Shown piece by piece: positions 51,415-59,176 of a stretch of 64,000 nucleotides of DNA. Source of the stretch: JAAYAY01 sp964563135 (GTDB lineage Bacteria; Planctomycetota; Planctomycetia; Pirellulales; Thermoguttaceae). A program made the position numbers and the translations under genes. The stretch is from positions 1 to 64,000 of the forward strand of contig CAZLWV010000002.1 of the NCBI GenBank assembly GCA_964563135.1. The letters are read 5' to 3'. The stretch's first letter is position 1. Each line of letters starts with the position of its first letter. The notes under the pieces are model-generated. The model was not told where the DNA came from and ran no database searches. It worked only from the letters and a program-made list of their open reading frames with translations.

Positions 51415-53052
51415 TCAGAGGGGCGTCCCTGTGCCTTCTCGCAGCACGCAGGGGCGGTTGGGCTCGAGCGGGCCAAAGACCTCAGGCTTGCCGCCGCTCC
51501 AGCGAACCTCGACGCGAACCGGCGATCGATTCTGGCCGAGTCCGAAGTGGAGGCGTTTTCCCCAATCGCTCTGATAGCCCCGCCCGCTGTGGACTTCGGC
51601 GATCTGCTGCAATGAACCGGAGAGGACCCGAACGCGAGCCCCCACACCGCCGCGGTTGCTCCGGGTCCCTTCAAGCTGCAACTGGATCCAGTGGTTGACC
51701 GGCTGCGAGTCGTTTCTGAGCACGGTGGGCAGTTCGCGCGAGTTGAGGACCACGATGTCCTGATCGCCGTCGTTGTCGAGGTCTCCGAAGGCGGCGCCGC
51801 GGCTGCTGTACTCGACCGCCATGCCGTCGCCGGCCGATTCCGTCACATTCAGGAGCTTTCCGCCCCGGTTCTCGAACAGCAGGTTCTTTGCCCGGGCCGT
51901 GTCGTCGCGGAGTTCGATGTTGTCGTCGAGGTCGCCGCAGGCAACGAACAGATCGAGGTCTCCGTCGTTGTCAAAATCGACGAATCCCTGGCCCCAGGTC
52001 ACATAGGGAAGCGTTGCCTGGAGATCGCCGACCAGGCGGGTCACGTCGTCGAAACACCCATCCCCAAGGTTGTGGTAGATGGTCGCCAATTCATGGCGGT
52101 ACGAAGTGACACAGAAATCCGGGTGGCCGTCGTTATCGTAGTCGCCGCATTCGACACCCATGCTGCCATGGGGGATTCCTCCAAGATCGTAGGCGAATCC
52201 GGCCAGGACTCCAACCTCGGAGAACCGTCCTGCCCCGTCGTTCTGAAACAGGGAATTGGCCATGACATCGTTGCCCACGAAGACATCGGTGTCGCCGTCG
52301 TTGTCGTAGTCGGCGCAGGTCATGCCCATGCCGGTCCCGGCACAGTCGCCGATTCCTGAGTCGGCGGTGACGTCGGTGAAGGTGCCGTCTCCATTGTTGC
52401 GGTAGAGCGTGTCGGGATCAGGAGAGTAGTCCAGGGGGCTGGGATAGCACGGCACGCCCTTGACGGTGTGCGGGACGTGCGTCTGGTAGGAGAACTGGAC
52501 GTAGTTGGCCACGTAGAGGTCGAGGTCTCCATCTCCCTCGATGTCGAGAAACGACACGCCGGCACCGACCCGGTTTCCGTTGCCGACGCCCGCCTCTGCG
52601 GTCACGTCGGAGAAGGTGCCGTTGCCGTTGTTTCGATAGAGAATGTTGGGGCCGAAGTTGTTCAGATACAGATCCAGGTCCCCGTCGTTGTCGTAGTCGC
52701 CGGTAGCGACCCCGAGTCCGTGTCCGGTGTCACCCACGCCCGCCTCGCTGGTCACATCGGTGAAGTGCCACTGGCCGTCGTTGCGGTACAGCGCGTTGGC
52801 CGGTGGTTTGCTGTAACTGGTTCCGGGAAGTGCGCCGCCGTTGAGGAAGTAGATATCCTCGTCTCCGTCTCCGTCGTAGTCGAAGAGTGCCATTCCCGCG
52901 CAGACGTATTCCACGATGTAACGTTGTCCGCTGCTGCCGTCGCAGTGACGAAACGTGATCCCGGTCGAGCCGGTCACGTCGGCAAGGCGAATCGCGGATT
53001 CGGGCTCCGGGTTTGCGGCACACGCGGCAGCGAGAAGAAATGCGAGGATCAT
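51415..53052 (-). CDS. CRTAC1-type FG-GAP/VCBS protein with ASPIC/UnbV C-terminal domain
   Basis: The 545-residue protein has a short signal peptide (about 1-13) and a beta-propeller built of FG-GAP repeats. Seven calcium-binding D-x-D-x-D/N-G-type motifs are seen (DYDGDGDEDI, DYDNDGDLDL and so on). The C-terminal ASPIC/UnbV domain (about 455-540) contains NRGGVGARVRVLSG and SGRGYQSDWGKRLHFGLG. It is exported and probably a cell-surface protein. It overlaps the TPR gene by 4 nt (ATGA), so the two are translationally coupled. Confidence 0.93.
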   Translation of the reverse strand: MILAFLLAAACAANPEPESAIRLADVTGSTGITFRHCDGSSGQRYIVEYVCAGMALFDYDGDGDEDIYFLNGGALPGTSYSKPPANALYRNDGQWHFTDVTSEAGVGDTGHGLGVATGDYDNDGDLDLYLNNFGPNILYRNNGNGTFSDVTAEAGVGNGNRVGAGVSFLDIEGDGDLDLYVANYVQFSYQTHVPHTVKGVPCYPSPLDYSPDPDTLYRNNGDGTFTDVTADSGIGDCAGTGMGMTCADYDNDGDTDVFVGNDVMANSLFQNDGAGRFSEVGVLAGFAYDLGGIPHGSMGVECGDYDNDGHPDFCVTSYRHELATIYHNLGDGCFDDVTRLVGDLQATLPYVTWGQGFVDFDNDGDLDLFVACGDLDDNIELRDDTARAKNLLFENRGGKLLNVTESAGDGMAVEYSSRGAAFGDLDNDGDQDIVVLNSRELPTVLRNDSQPVNHWIQLQLEGTRSNRGGVGARVRVLSGSLQQIAEVHSGRGYQSDWGKRLHFGLGQNRSPVRVEVRWSGGKPEVFGPLEPNRPCVLREGTGTPL

Positions 53053-54641
53053 GGAGCATTCTTTGCAGCAAGTCGGTTTTGCAGTTGCCGGAGCATCTGC
53101 TGGCAGTCAGCGCGGCCGGGAGCGAGTGTGGCGACTCGTTCCATGGCGGCTACCGCCGCGGAGAGGTCTCCGTTTCGTTCGGAGGCCGCGGCCAGGAGCA
53201 GCAGGTTTTCGGTCGTCGGCTCCAATCGGGCGGCGGAAGCGGCCAGTTCTGCGATCCGTTCGGGATTGCGGCCTGCCCGCAGGTAGAGCCTGGCCAGGGA
53301 GGCATGGCCGTCGGCACATTGGGGCTGCTTGTCGAGGACCGTCTGCAGGTCTTTTTCCGCATCCTCCCACTTGCCCTGAAGGGTCTCAAGGCGGCCGACC
53401 TCGAGAAGGTAAGCCGGGTTGTCCGGCTCGATCTCTGCGAGCTGGCGGAGGAAAGAGACGGCATCACCGAGTCTTCCATCTTGCTGGCAGAACCAGGCAA
53501 CGGCCTGCCGGCACTCCACGGCGTGGGGGTCGAGCAGGGCGGCACGCCGCCAGTGGCGTTCCGCCTGGACCAGGTCGCCTCGCGAGTGGCAAAGACGTCC
53601 GGCGTTGGAATGCATGCCGGCCAGTTCGACCCGCATCTCTTCCACGTCGTCGTAATGACTTCGCTGGTCCACACGGATGGCACGTTCGCCGGCCCGCAAT
53701 TCCTCGAACTGCTTCATATGCCGGGCGGCTGCCTCGGAATCGCCCAGCCGCTTACAGGCGGTTGCCAGACCGAAATGGGCGTTGGCGTGCATGGGGTGAC
53801 GGGCGATGACGGCCTGGTAGTTGCGCCTTGCCTCGGCATAATTCCTTGCCTGGAGGTGAGCCATCCCCAGCAGAAACAGTGCTTCGATGGGGGCCGGAGA
53901 GGCTTGGGCATCTCGTTTCAACAGCTCGATCGCTTCATCGAGCCGTCCCTGATCGACGAGCACGGTTGCCAGCCGGATCCGCGTTCCTAGCCCGCTGGGA
54001 GCGTCGCCGAAGACCTCCAATGCCTTCCGGTATCTGGAAATCGCCTCCTCAGGACTGCCGCGTTTGGATGCCAGTATGCCCAGGCCGTCGTGGGCGTAAG
54101 CGTAGTTGGGGTCGAGGGCGAGACATTGCTCCCAGAGCTTGCCAGCCGCCTCGGCATCGCCGAGCCAGAGGTACATTCTGGCGGTAATCTCCATCGCGTC
54201 CGGCTGGTCGGGAAACCTGGCGGCCAGTTCCTCTGCGGCCTTGCGGGTCTCTGAGACCACGTCCGAGGCGGTGGCCGGAATGGGATCAGGCGAGGGGCTG
54301 TTTGAGCCGCTGGAGGAAGCTGTGACGGTCTGGTCCTTGTTGTGGCCGACGTCTTGCTGTCCGTCCGCTGAACCTGGCGGGAAGAGGGCTTCCAGCGGAA
54401 TAACCGGCTGGTGCGTAGGCGGTGACGGAGACGCGAGCGCCTGGTCGGCCAGACGGGAGACATGCGAATCCTGGGCGGGCGGACGGTTGCAGCCGATGGG
54501 GACGGCAACCGACAGGCAGATGGCCAGAAGGAGAAAACCGCGTCCCGCCGGTCGATGAGCCGATACGGGGGGAATTGCCAGCACCTCGTCAGGGCACTCC
54601 GCAGCCGCAAATGTGGCGGAACGGGCGTGCTTGGTATGCAT
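53049..54641 (-). CDS. Secreted tetratricopeptide-repeat protein
   Basis: ATG 54641 is chosen; the upstream extension would be translated from terminator DNA. The 530-residue protein has a signal or lipoprotein peptide (LLLAICLSVAVPIGC) near residues 40-55, then a Pro/Ser-rich linker and about ten TPR units (about 145-510), for example YAYAHDGLGILASKRGSPEEA and AEARRNYQAVIARHP. TPR and CRTAC1 proteins encoded together suggest a protein-protein scaffold. Its ATG lies only 34 nt after a strong terminator, so it may be read by leakage from the upstream DUF1559 gene or from a promoter hidden in it. Confidence 0.88.
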   Translation of the reverse strand: MHTKHARSATFAAAECPDEVLAIPPVSAHRPAGRGFLLLAICLSVAVPIGCNRPPAQDSHVSRLADQALASPSPPTHQPVIPLEALFPPGSADGQQDVGHNKDQTVTASSSGSNSPSPDPIPATASDVVSETRKAAEELAARFPDQPDAMEITARMYLWLGDAEAAGKLWEQCLALDPNYAYAHDGLGILASKRGSPEEAISRYRKALEVFGDAPSGLGTRIRLATVLVDQGRLDEAIELLKRDAQASPAPIEALFLLGMAHLQARNYAEARRNYQAVIARHPMHANAHFGLATACKRLGDSEAAARHMKQFEELRAGERAIRVDQRSHYDDVEEMRVELAGMHSNAGRLCHSRGDLVQAERHWRRAALLDPHAVECRQAVAWFCQQDGRLGDAVSFLRQLAEIEPDNPAYLLEVGRLETLQGKWEDAEKDLQTVLDKQPQCADGHASLARLYLRAGRNPERIAELAASAARLEPTTENLLLLAAASERNGDLSAAVAAMERVATLAPGRADCQQMLRQLQNRLAAKNAP

Positions 54642-54674
54642 GCGGGATGGGTAGATGGAAAAGGGCAGCCGGAA

Positions 54675-54726
54675 GAAAAAACCCTCGTCGGCGAGACGAG
54701 TCAAACTCATCTCGCCGAAACGAGGG
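54675..54726 (-). terminator. Strong rho-independent terminator of a DUF1559 gene
   Basis: On the minus strand CCCTCG (54721-54726) and CGGCGAGA pair with TCTCGCCG and CGAGGG (to 54682), with small bulges, then six or seven T (54675-54681). It is 88 nt after the DUF1559 stop and 34 nt before the TPR start. Confidence 0.85.
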
Positions 54727-54813
54727 GTACACGGTCTTCGATGCTCCGCAGTTCTGCAGATGCCGAAATGGGAGCTGCTGTGATCTTGAAAGGGCGTGCA
54801 GCCCCGTGAACGT

Positions 54814-55917
54814 CTACTGGTGAACGTTCACAGCCTCGCCGCCCTTCATGCTGCCCATGGCACCCCAGACGCCGTAGGGGCTGGGTTTCGTGCCCAGAGC
54901 ACGAGCTTCCGCCGAGGCCAAGTTGCCGGTGTCGATCGTTTCACTGACGAAACGGACCGATCCGTCGCACATACCCGCGTTGACGCCGCCGGGATGGTAG
55001 CTCTGCGGGGGATACAGGCCCCAGGTCCACTCACCCTTGGACTGGGAAATGAGTACGCCGTTGGGCGGGAGCACCGTGTTGAAGCCGGTGCACATCGGGT
55101 AACCCGATGCCCAGCTTTCGCCAATTCGCTGATGGCTGTCGGCCGGAGTGCACAAGAGCGTGCCGTTGGGGCCCTGGAAAGCCATGGCCTGCCCCGGGTT
55201 GGTCGCCAGGCTGTCGCCACCATTCATGCAGTAGCTGCCGTAGATGTTGTTTCTGGTGGTATACACCACGCGCTCGCTGATACCGATCGTGTTGCTGGTT
55301 CCGTCGACGAGCTCAGCCAACGGCACGCAGCGGCCGGTCGTGTAGGGACCGCGGATGTTACTGCCGGGGCTCACGACGCTGTTGATGAGGTCGCCTCGGC
55401 TGTAAACGTAGTTGACGGTCCCGATCGAGCCGTTGTTGGGATGGTTGTTTTTGGCACTTCCGTCCGAAGGGCACATCACAGCGCTAAGCTTGATTTGGTA
55501 CGGAGGATAGGATCCCCAGTTGACCCACGGACCACCGGGAGGATACGTGACTCCATCGGGAGCAGTGATCGAACTCCACATCTGGTCCCACAAGGGTCCC
55601 TGCTCGATGAAAGGCAGGCTATGGTAGATGGGGCTGGCCGCATTGCAGGTGCCGGTGTTCGAGTTCCAGGCACAGCCCGGCGGGTTGGTGCCCATCGCCC
55701 CGGGCGGGAGGGCCTTGTGGGTGTCTTCGTACGTGAGTGCCGCCAACGACAACTGCTTGATGTTGTTGGTGCACTGCGACCGCCTGGCTGCTTCGCGGGC
55801 CGCCTGAACGGCGGGCAGCAACAGTGCGATCAGGATACCAATGATGGCAATTACCACCAATAGTTCCACCAGGGTGAAACCGCGCGATGAACCGCGCTTC
55901 CGAGAAGGTAGTATCAT
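54814..55917 (-). CDS. DUF1559 prepilin-like protein (second copy)
   Basis: ATG 55917 is chosen because GGGGG stands 9 nt upstream; an in-frame ATG at 55926 is less well placed. The 367-residue protein has the prepilin leader and FTLVELLVVIAIIGILIA. Its DUF1559 body includes ACTCYE-region equivalents TNNIKQLSLAALTYEDTHKAL, MCPSDGS, DGTSNTIGISERVV and GGVNAGMCDGSVRFVSETID. The first 37 residues from the peptidase Gly are identical to the other DUF1559 protein, though the DNA differs. Confidence 0.93.
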   Translation of the reverse strand: MILPSRKRGSSRGFTLVELLVVIAIIGILIALLLPAVQAAREAARRSQCTNNIKQLSLAALTYEDTHKALPPGAMGTNPPGCAWNSNTGTCNAASPIYHSLPFIEQGPLWDQMWSSITAPDGVTYPPGGPWVNWGSYPPYQIKLSAVMCPSDGSAKNNHPNNGSIGTVNYVYSRGDLINSVVSPGSNIRGPYTTGRCVPLAELVDGTSNTIGISERVVYTTRNNIYGSYCMNGGDSLATNPGQAMAFQGPNGTLLCTPADSHQRIGESWASGYPMCTGFNTVLPPNGVLISQSKGEWTWGLYPPQSYHPGGVNAGMCDGSVRFVSETIDTGNLASAEARALGTKPSPYGVWGAMGSMKGGEAVNVHQ

Positions 55918-56057
55918 AAGACTCATCCCCCAGAAAAAAGAACAACTCTTTATGCCCAAACAGGGGCGAAAAACACAGACATGGAAGAGAAACAACACAC
56001 AGCCAGTTTTCGGTGTCGGTTGGGCAAATCAGACAAGCAGCCCTCTCGACACTGGCA

Positions 56058-56086
56058 TTTATAGCACTCCGATCTGGTCAATACAA
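56058..56086 (-). promoter_or_regulatory. Sigma-70 promoter of the second DUF1559 gene
   Basis: On the minus strand TTGTAT (56081-56086), a 17-nt spacer and TATAAA (56058-56063). The leader is about 135 nt. Confidence 0.65.
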
Positions 56087-56130
56087 CAGGCAGATACGGG
56101 GGTTCCTAGTCACCCAAAGGAGTGGTTTTC

Positions 56131-56625
56131 TTATTTGGAGGTCAGTTCGAAATTGAACTCGGTCTGGCCTCCCTTGGCCACGTCGGCCTTGAAGCCGGAA
56201 GTCGCCGAGTCCTTATACTTCTCGGGCAGGAGTTCCTTGAAGGTCGCTTCGGCCGGTCCGCCCGCCCCTTGGGCGTCCATGACGGCTTTTGTGGCCTCTT
56301 CGTCGGTCATTCCGGGCTTAATGACGTCGCTCGCAGCCCCCCCTTCGGTTTTGGAAATCTTGACCAGATAGCTTCCCGCGAGGGCGCCGTCCTCGGGGTT
56401 GCGGGTGGTGAGTTTGTAGACCCCGTTGCTATCGGTCTTTCCGCTTGCAGCCATCCCGCCCGTCGCAGCCGGTTCGAAGGTGACCATGGCCCCCTCCACG
56501 GCAGTTCCGTCCAGCGTGACCTTTCCAGAGATCGGCACGGTATCCAGCTTTTCTTTGGGTTGAGCACATCCCAGCACGACCAGCAGCATCAATCCGAATC
56601 CAACAGTCCCTCTTTGTCGCAGCAT
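56131..56625 (-). CDS. Small lipoprotein with carboxypeptidase-regulatory-like domain
   Basis: ATG 56625 has GGGGGTCG upstream. The 164-residue protein has a lipoprotein signal with Cys 20 (LMLLVVLGC), then SGKVTLDGTAVEGAMVTFEP, an Ig/transthyretin-like start shared with the lipoprotein at 49618-50037, and a helical C-terminal part. It precedes the DUF1559 gene in the same orientation, but each has its own promoter, the reverse order of the other module. Confidence 0.85.
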   Translation of the reverse strand: MLRQRGTVGFGLMLLVVLGCAQPKEKLDTVPISGKVTLDGTAVEGAMVTFEPAATGGMAASGKTDSNGVYKLTTRNPEDGALAGSYLVKISKTEGGAASDVIKPGMTDEEATKAVMDAQGAGGPAEATFKELLPEKYKDSATSGFKADVAKGGQTEFNFELTSK

Positions 56626-56700
56626 GTTCGACCCCCGTTCTTCCAGGAAGAGAAAAATGGGCAGGGCCCTTACGAGCTGTGCCCGCCAAAAGATGCAGTC

Positions 56701-56716
56701 AAACGCTCCAGCGTTT
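56701..56716. promoter_or_regulatory. Palindrome AAACGCT-CC-AGCGTTT at the lipoprotein transcription start
   Basis: A perfect 7-bp inverted repeat with a 2-nt spacer begins within 3 nt of the predicted start of the lipoprotein mRNA (about 56719, minus). It may be an operator or a 5' hairpin in the mRNA. Confidence 0.5.
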
Positions 56717-56725
56717 ACGGCTCAC

Positions 56726-56755
56726 AAAATAGACGCGCCAGGCACGCCGTGTCAA
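56726..56755 (-). promoter_or_regulatory. Sigma-70 promoter of the lipoprotein gene
   Basis: On the minus strand TTGACA (56750-56755), 18 nt, TATTTT (56726-56731). The leader to ATG 56625 is about 95 nt. Confidence 0.65.
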
Positions 56756-56832
56756 TCCCCCCCGGGACTCGCGTTTGGCTATTCCGGCCGGGCGGCGCGG
56801 TCTCTGGGGGCCGGTCCGTTCCGCACGACTTG

Positions 56833-58875
56833 TCAGGGGGCGGGCTGCTGGCCAGGCTCAATCGGAACGGCCGGCCTGGCAGCGCGGATCGACCGATCGT
56901 GATTTGTCCAGGACCTGTCGGGCTGCCGGCGCAGCGACAGGCAGAAGTGGACCAGGTCCACCATTTCCGTGGCGGTCAGACCGGTACAGGCCGGATGCGG
57001 CGTGCCCGGCATGCCCAGCAGAATCCGCAGATAGACGGCCTGCGGATCCTCTCCACCTTTGAGCGGTTCGCAGGCCAGGTCCCGGGAGCTGGTCAGTCGT
57101 CCCTCGTCGTCCACCAGCAGCGTGTTGCCCGGGCCGCGCCCATCCTGGCCGTGGCAGTGAATGCATCCCATCCGGTCGTAGACTTGTCGGCCGCGAGTGG
57201 CACTGTCAGGGCCAGGCGGCCCGATGGCCGGGATCTCGGCCGGCTCCCCCTCGCTGGTCAGTGACTGGAGGGTCTCGAGGATTTCCTGCTCCTGAAGCGG
57301 CTGATCGTCGCCGCCCATGGCGGCAACGATCTGTTCGCGAAGCCCCTCGTGGTAGAAGCGGATTACTTCCCGGGCAAGCCCGGCAATTGCGTCTGTGCCC
57401 AGGTTCTCGAAGGGGGGCATAGAACTGCCCGGCATACCGCGAGAGATCGTCAGTTCCAGATCCTGGAGGGAGGGAACGCCGTTGAGTGTGCGGATGAGAC
57501 GAAAGCTCCCCGAGCGAAGACTCTTCGGCCGCGGATACAGATGGCGTGCAGCCCGCCCGTTGCCGTCGCCGTTTTCGCCATGGCATGCCGAGCAATGGCG
57601 GGCATAGAGCGCCGCGTCGGATTCGGGTTTCTGCTCGAGCGGGTTCTGTGCGGAACTTGCCAGGGGTTTGGACAAGAGGTCTGCCAGGCGGCCGGCAGCA
57701 CGGGGATCGGTGGGATTGACCTCGAGGCGTGCCCGGAGGTCATTGGTCTGCTGGATGCGGTCGTAGACGGCATTGAGCTGGGCGAAGACCTTCCCTGCAC
57801 TGTAGGCATTCCCCTCGAGGGAGTCGGCCGTGGCGTACGACGTGACGTCTGCCAGCAGCGTTTCGGCGCCACGGACGTTCCCTTCGACGGCCATGGTCGG
57901 CACGGAGTCGAGTGCCGAGCGGCAGGCGTCGCGAGTGCTGAGCCGGGCGCTGCGAAATCTGGCCCGCGCCCCCTCGTAGTCTCCGGTCTCCAGGGCGATT
58001 TCTCCCAATTCCCAGACCGCGTCGGGCGAGAGGTCGTCTCGCGACGCAAGCGTCGCCGTAACCTTTTTCGCGTCACCCGCCCTTCCGAGTCTTCGCAGAA
58101 GGCGGGCGAGGCTCAGGATCGTGGTTTCGTCGGCCGGGGATCGCCGAGCCAGTTCGACGCGGTGGGCCAGCGCTCTATGGAGATCTCCCTGTTCCTCCAA
58201 CAACTGTGCCAGTGCGGTGCGGGCCCGCTCATTGGCGGGCTGGCGTGCGAGGGCTGTTTCAAGGCAATTGCGGGCCAGTGTCGGGTTGCCTGCCGATGCC
58301 CAGAAGACGCCCTGCATGAACGCCACGGTCGGGTCCTCCGGGGCGTCTTTCTCCCACGCCTCGAGGAATCGCTGTGCTCGCTGGCCGTCGCCGCGCAAAA
58401 GGCAGCCGAAAATGAATGCGCCATACGCGTCGTTGGCAGATGTCCCAGCCTCGACCATGGCGACCAGTTGGGCCTCGGCGTCCGGGGGGATGTTCCCCGC
58501 TTGAAGGTCCGCCAGCTTCGACTCCCTTTCAATCAGCGTCGGAGGGGCATCCTTCTGCCTTGCCGATCGGATTGCGTCATCAAAACGGTCCTGTTGCCGC
58601 CGCTGCCGGTAGCACGACGCACGAACAAGGTCGGCTCGTCCGTCGCCAGGTGCGAAGCGGGCCGACCATGCCAGCCGGTCGAGTGCGGCCGTCAACTCGC
58701 CCCGGTCGAGCAAGCGGATCGCTGCTCGACGGGCCCACCAAGCCTGAAGATCGCGCACGGCGAACAGGGCGGCTGCCAGCACCAGAATCAGGGTGCCGAG
58801 AACAAGCATTCTCGCCCACCACCGCTTGGGAGAATGCGTTTGGGAGGCATCGTTGTGGAAGGACTCGAACGACAT
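56833..58875 (-). CDS. TPR protein with two c-type heme motifs
   Basis: The 680-residue protein has one N-terminal transmembrane helix (about 22-42) and a helical-repeat region (about 50-400) with TPR-like pairs (ERARTALAQLLEEQGDLHRAL). Two cytochrome c domains follow, with CSACH at 428-432 and CIHCH at 571-575. Met residues downstream (MPGSSMPPF and MPGTPHPACTG) are possible heme ligands. The hemes would sit outside the cytoplasmic membrane. The divergent neighbour also has a CXXCH, so both may act in one electron-transfer chain. The fusion of TPR and diheme cytochrome is notable. Confidence 0.9.
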   Translation of the reverse strand: MSFESFHNDASQTHSPKRWWARMLVLGTLILVLAAALFAVRDLQAWWARRAAIRLLDRGELTAALDRLAWSARFAPGDGRADLVRASCYRQRRQQDRFDDAIRSARQKDAPPTLIERESKLADLQAGNIPPDAEAQLVAMVEAGTSANDAYGAFIFGCLLRGDGQRAQRFLEAWEKDAPEDPTVAFMQGVFWASAGNPTLARNCLETALARQPANERARTALAQLLEEQGDLHRALAHRVELARRSPADETTILSLARLLRRLGRAGDAKKVTATLASRDDLSPDAVWELGEIALETGDYEGARARFRSARLSTRDACRSALDSVPTMAVEGNVRGAETLLADVTSYATADSLEGNAYSAGKVFAQLNAVYDRIQQTNDLRARLEVNPTDPRAAGRLADLLSKPLASSAQNPLEQKPESDAALYARHCSACHGENGDGNGRAARHLYPRPKSLRSGSFRLIRTLNGVPSLQDLELTISRGMPGSSMPPFENLGTDAIAGLAREVIRFYHEGLREQIVAAMGGDDQPLQEQEILETLQSLTSEGEPAEIPAIGPPGPDSATRGRQVYDRMGCIHCHGQDGRGPGNTLLVDDEGRLTSSRDLACEPLKGGEDPQAVYLRILLGMPGTPHPACTGLTATEMVDLVHFCLSLRRQPDRSWTNHDRSIRAARPAVPIEPGQQPAP

Positions 58876-59176
58876 TCACTTGCTCAACGGGTGAGTCATC
58901 GACGGGCCTGGCCGTATGGTGTCATTCTAAGACGCCGCTGCAGTAGGAGCGAGTACCCGGCGGCGACCGGGGGCGGAGCAGCGGCAGCGTTGATTGCCGG
59001 CCGGTGTGACAATTGCTCGCGGTTCTGCCGTTCTGCCGCCCGGCCTTCCGCCATCGACACGCCTCTGGAAATCCCGTACCATGAAGCGGTTCAGGGGAGA
59101 AACGCGGTGCATGGGTTGTTTTCTGCGGCTGGAGGGAACCGCGGCTCCCTCCCTTGATCTTCAGGTACTCCGTGGC
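58876..59176. other. 301-bp divergent promoter region
   Basis: It lies between the TPR/diheme gene (minus) and the CXXCH VCBS gene (plus). A TTAGAAT on the minus strand about 50 nt before the diheme gene is a possible -10, but without a matching -35. Several in-frame ATG codons (59081, 59111) could extend the plus-strand gene into this region. Confidence 0.4.
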
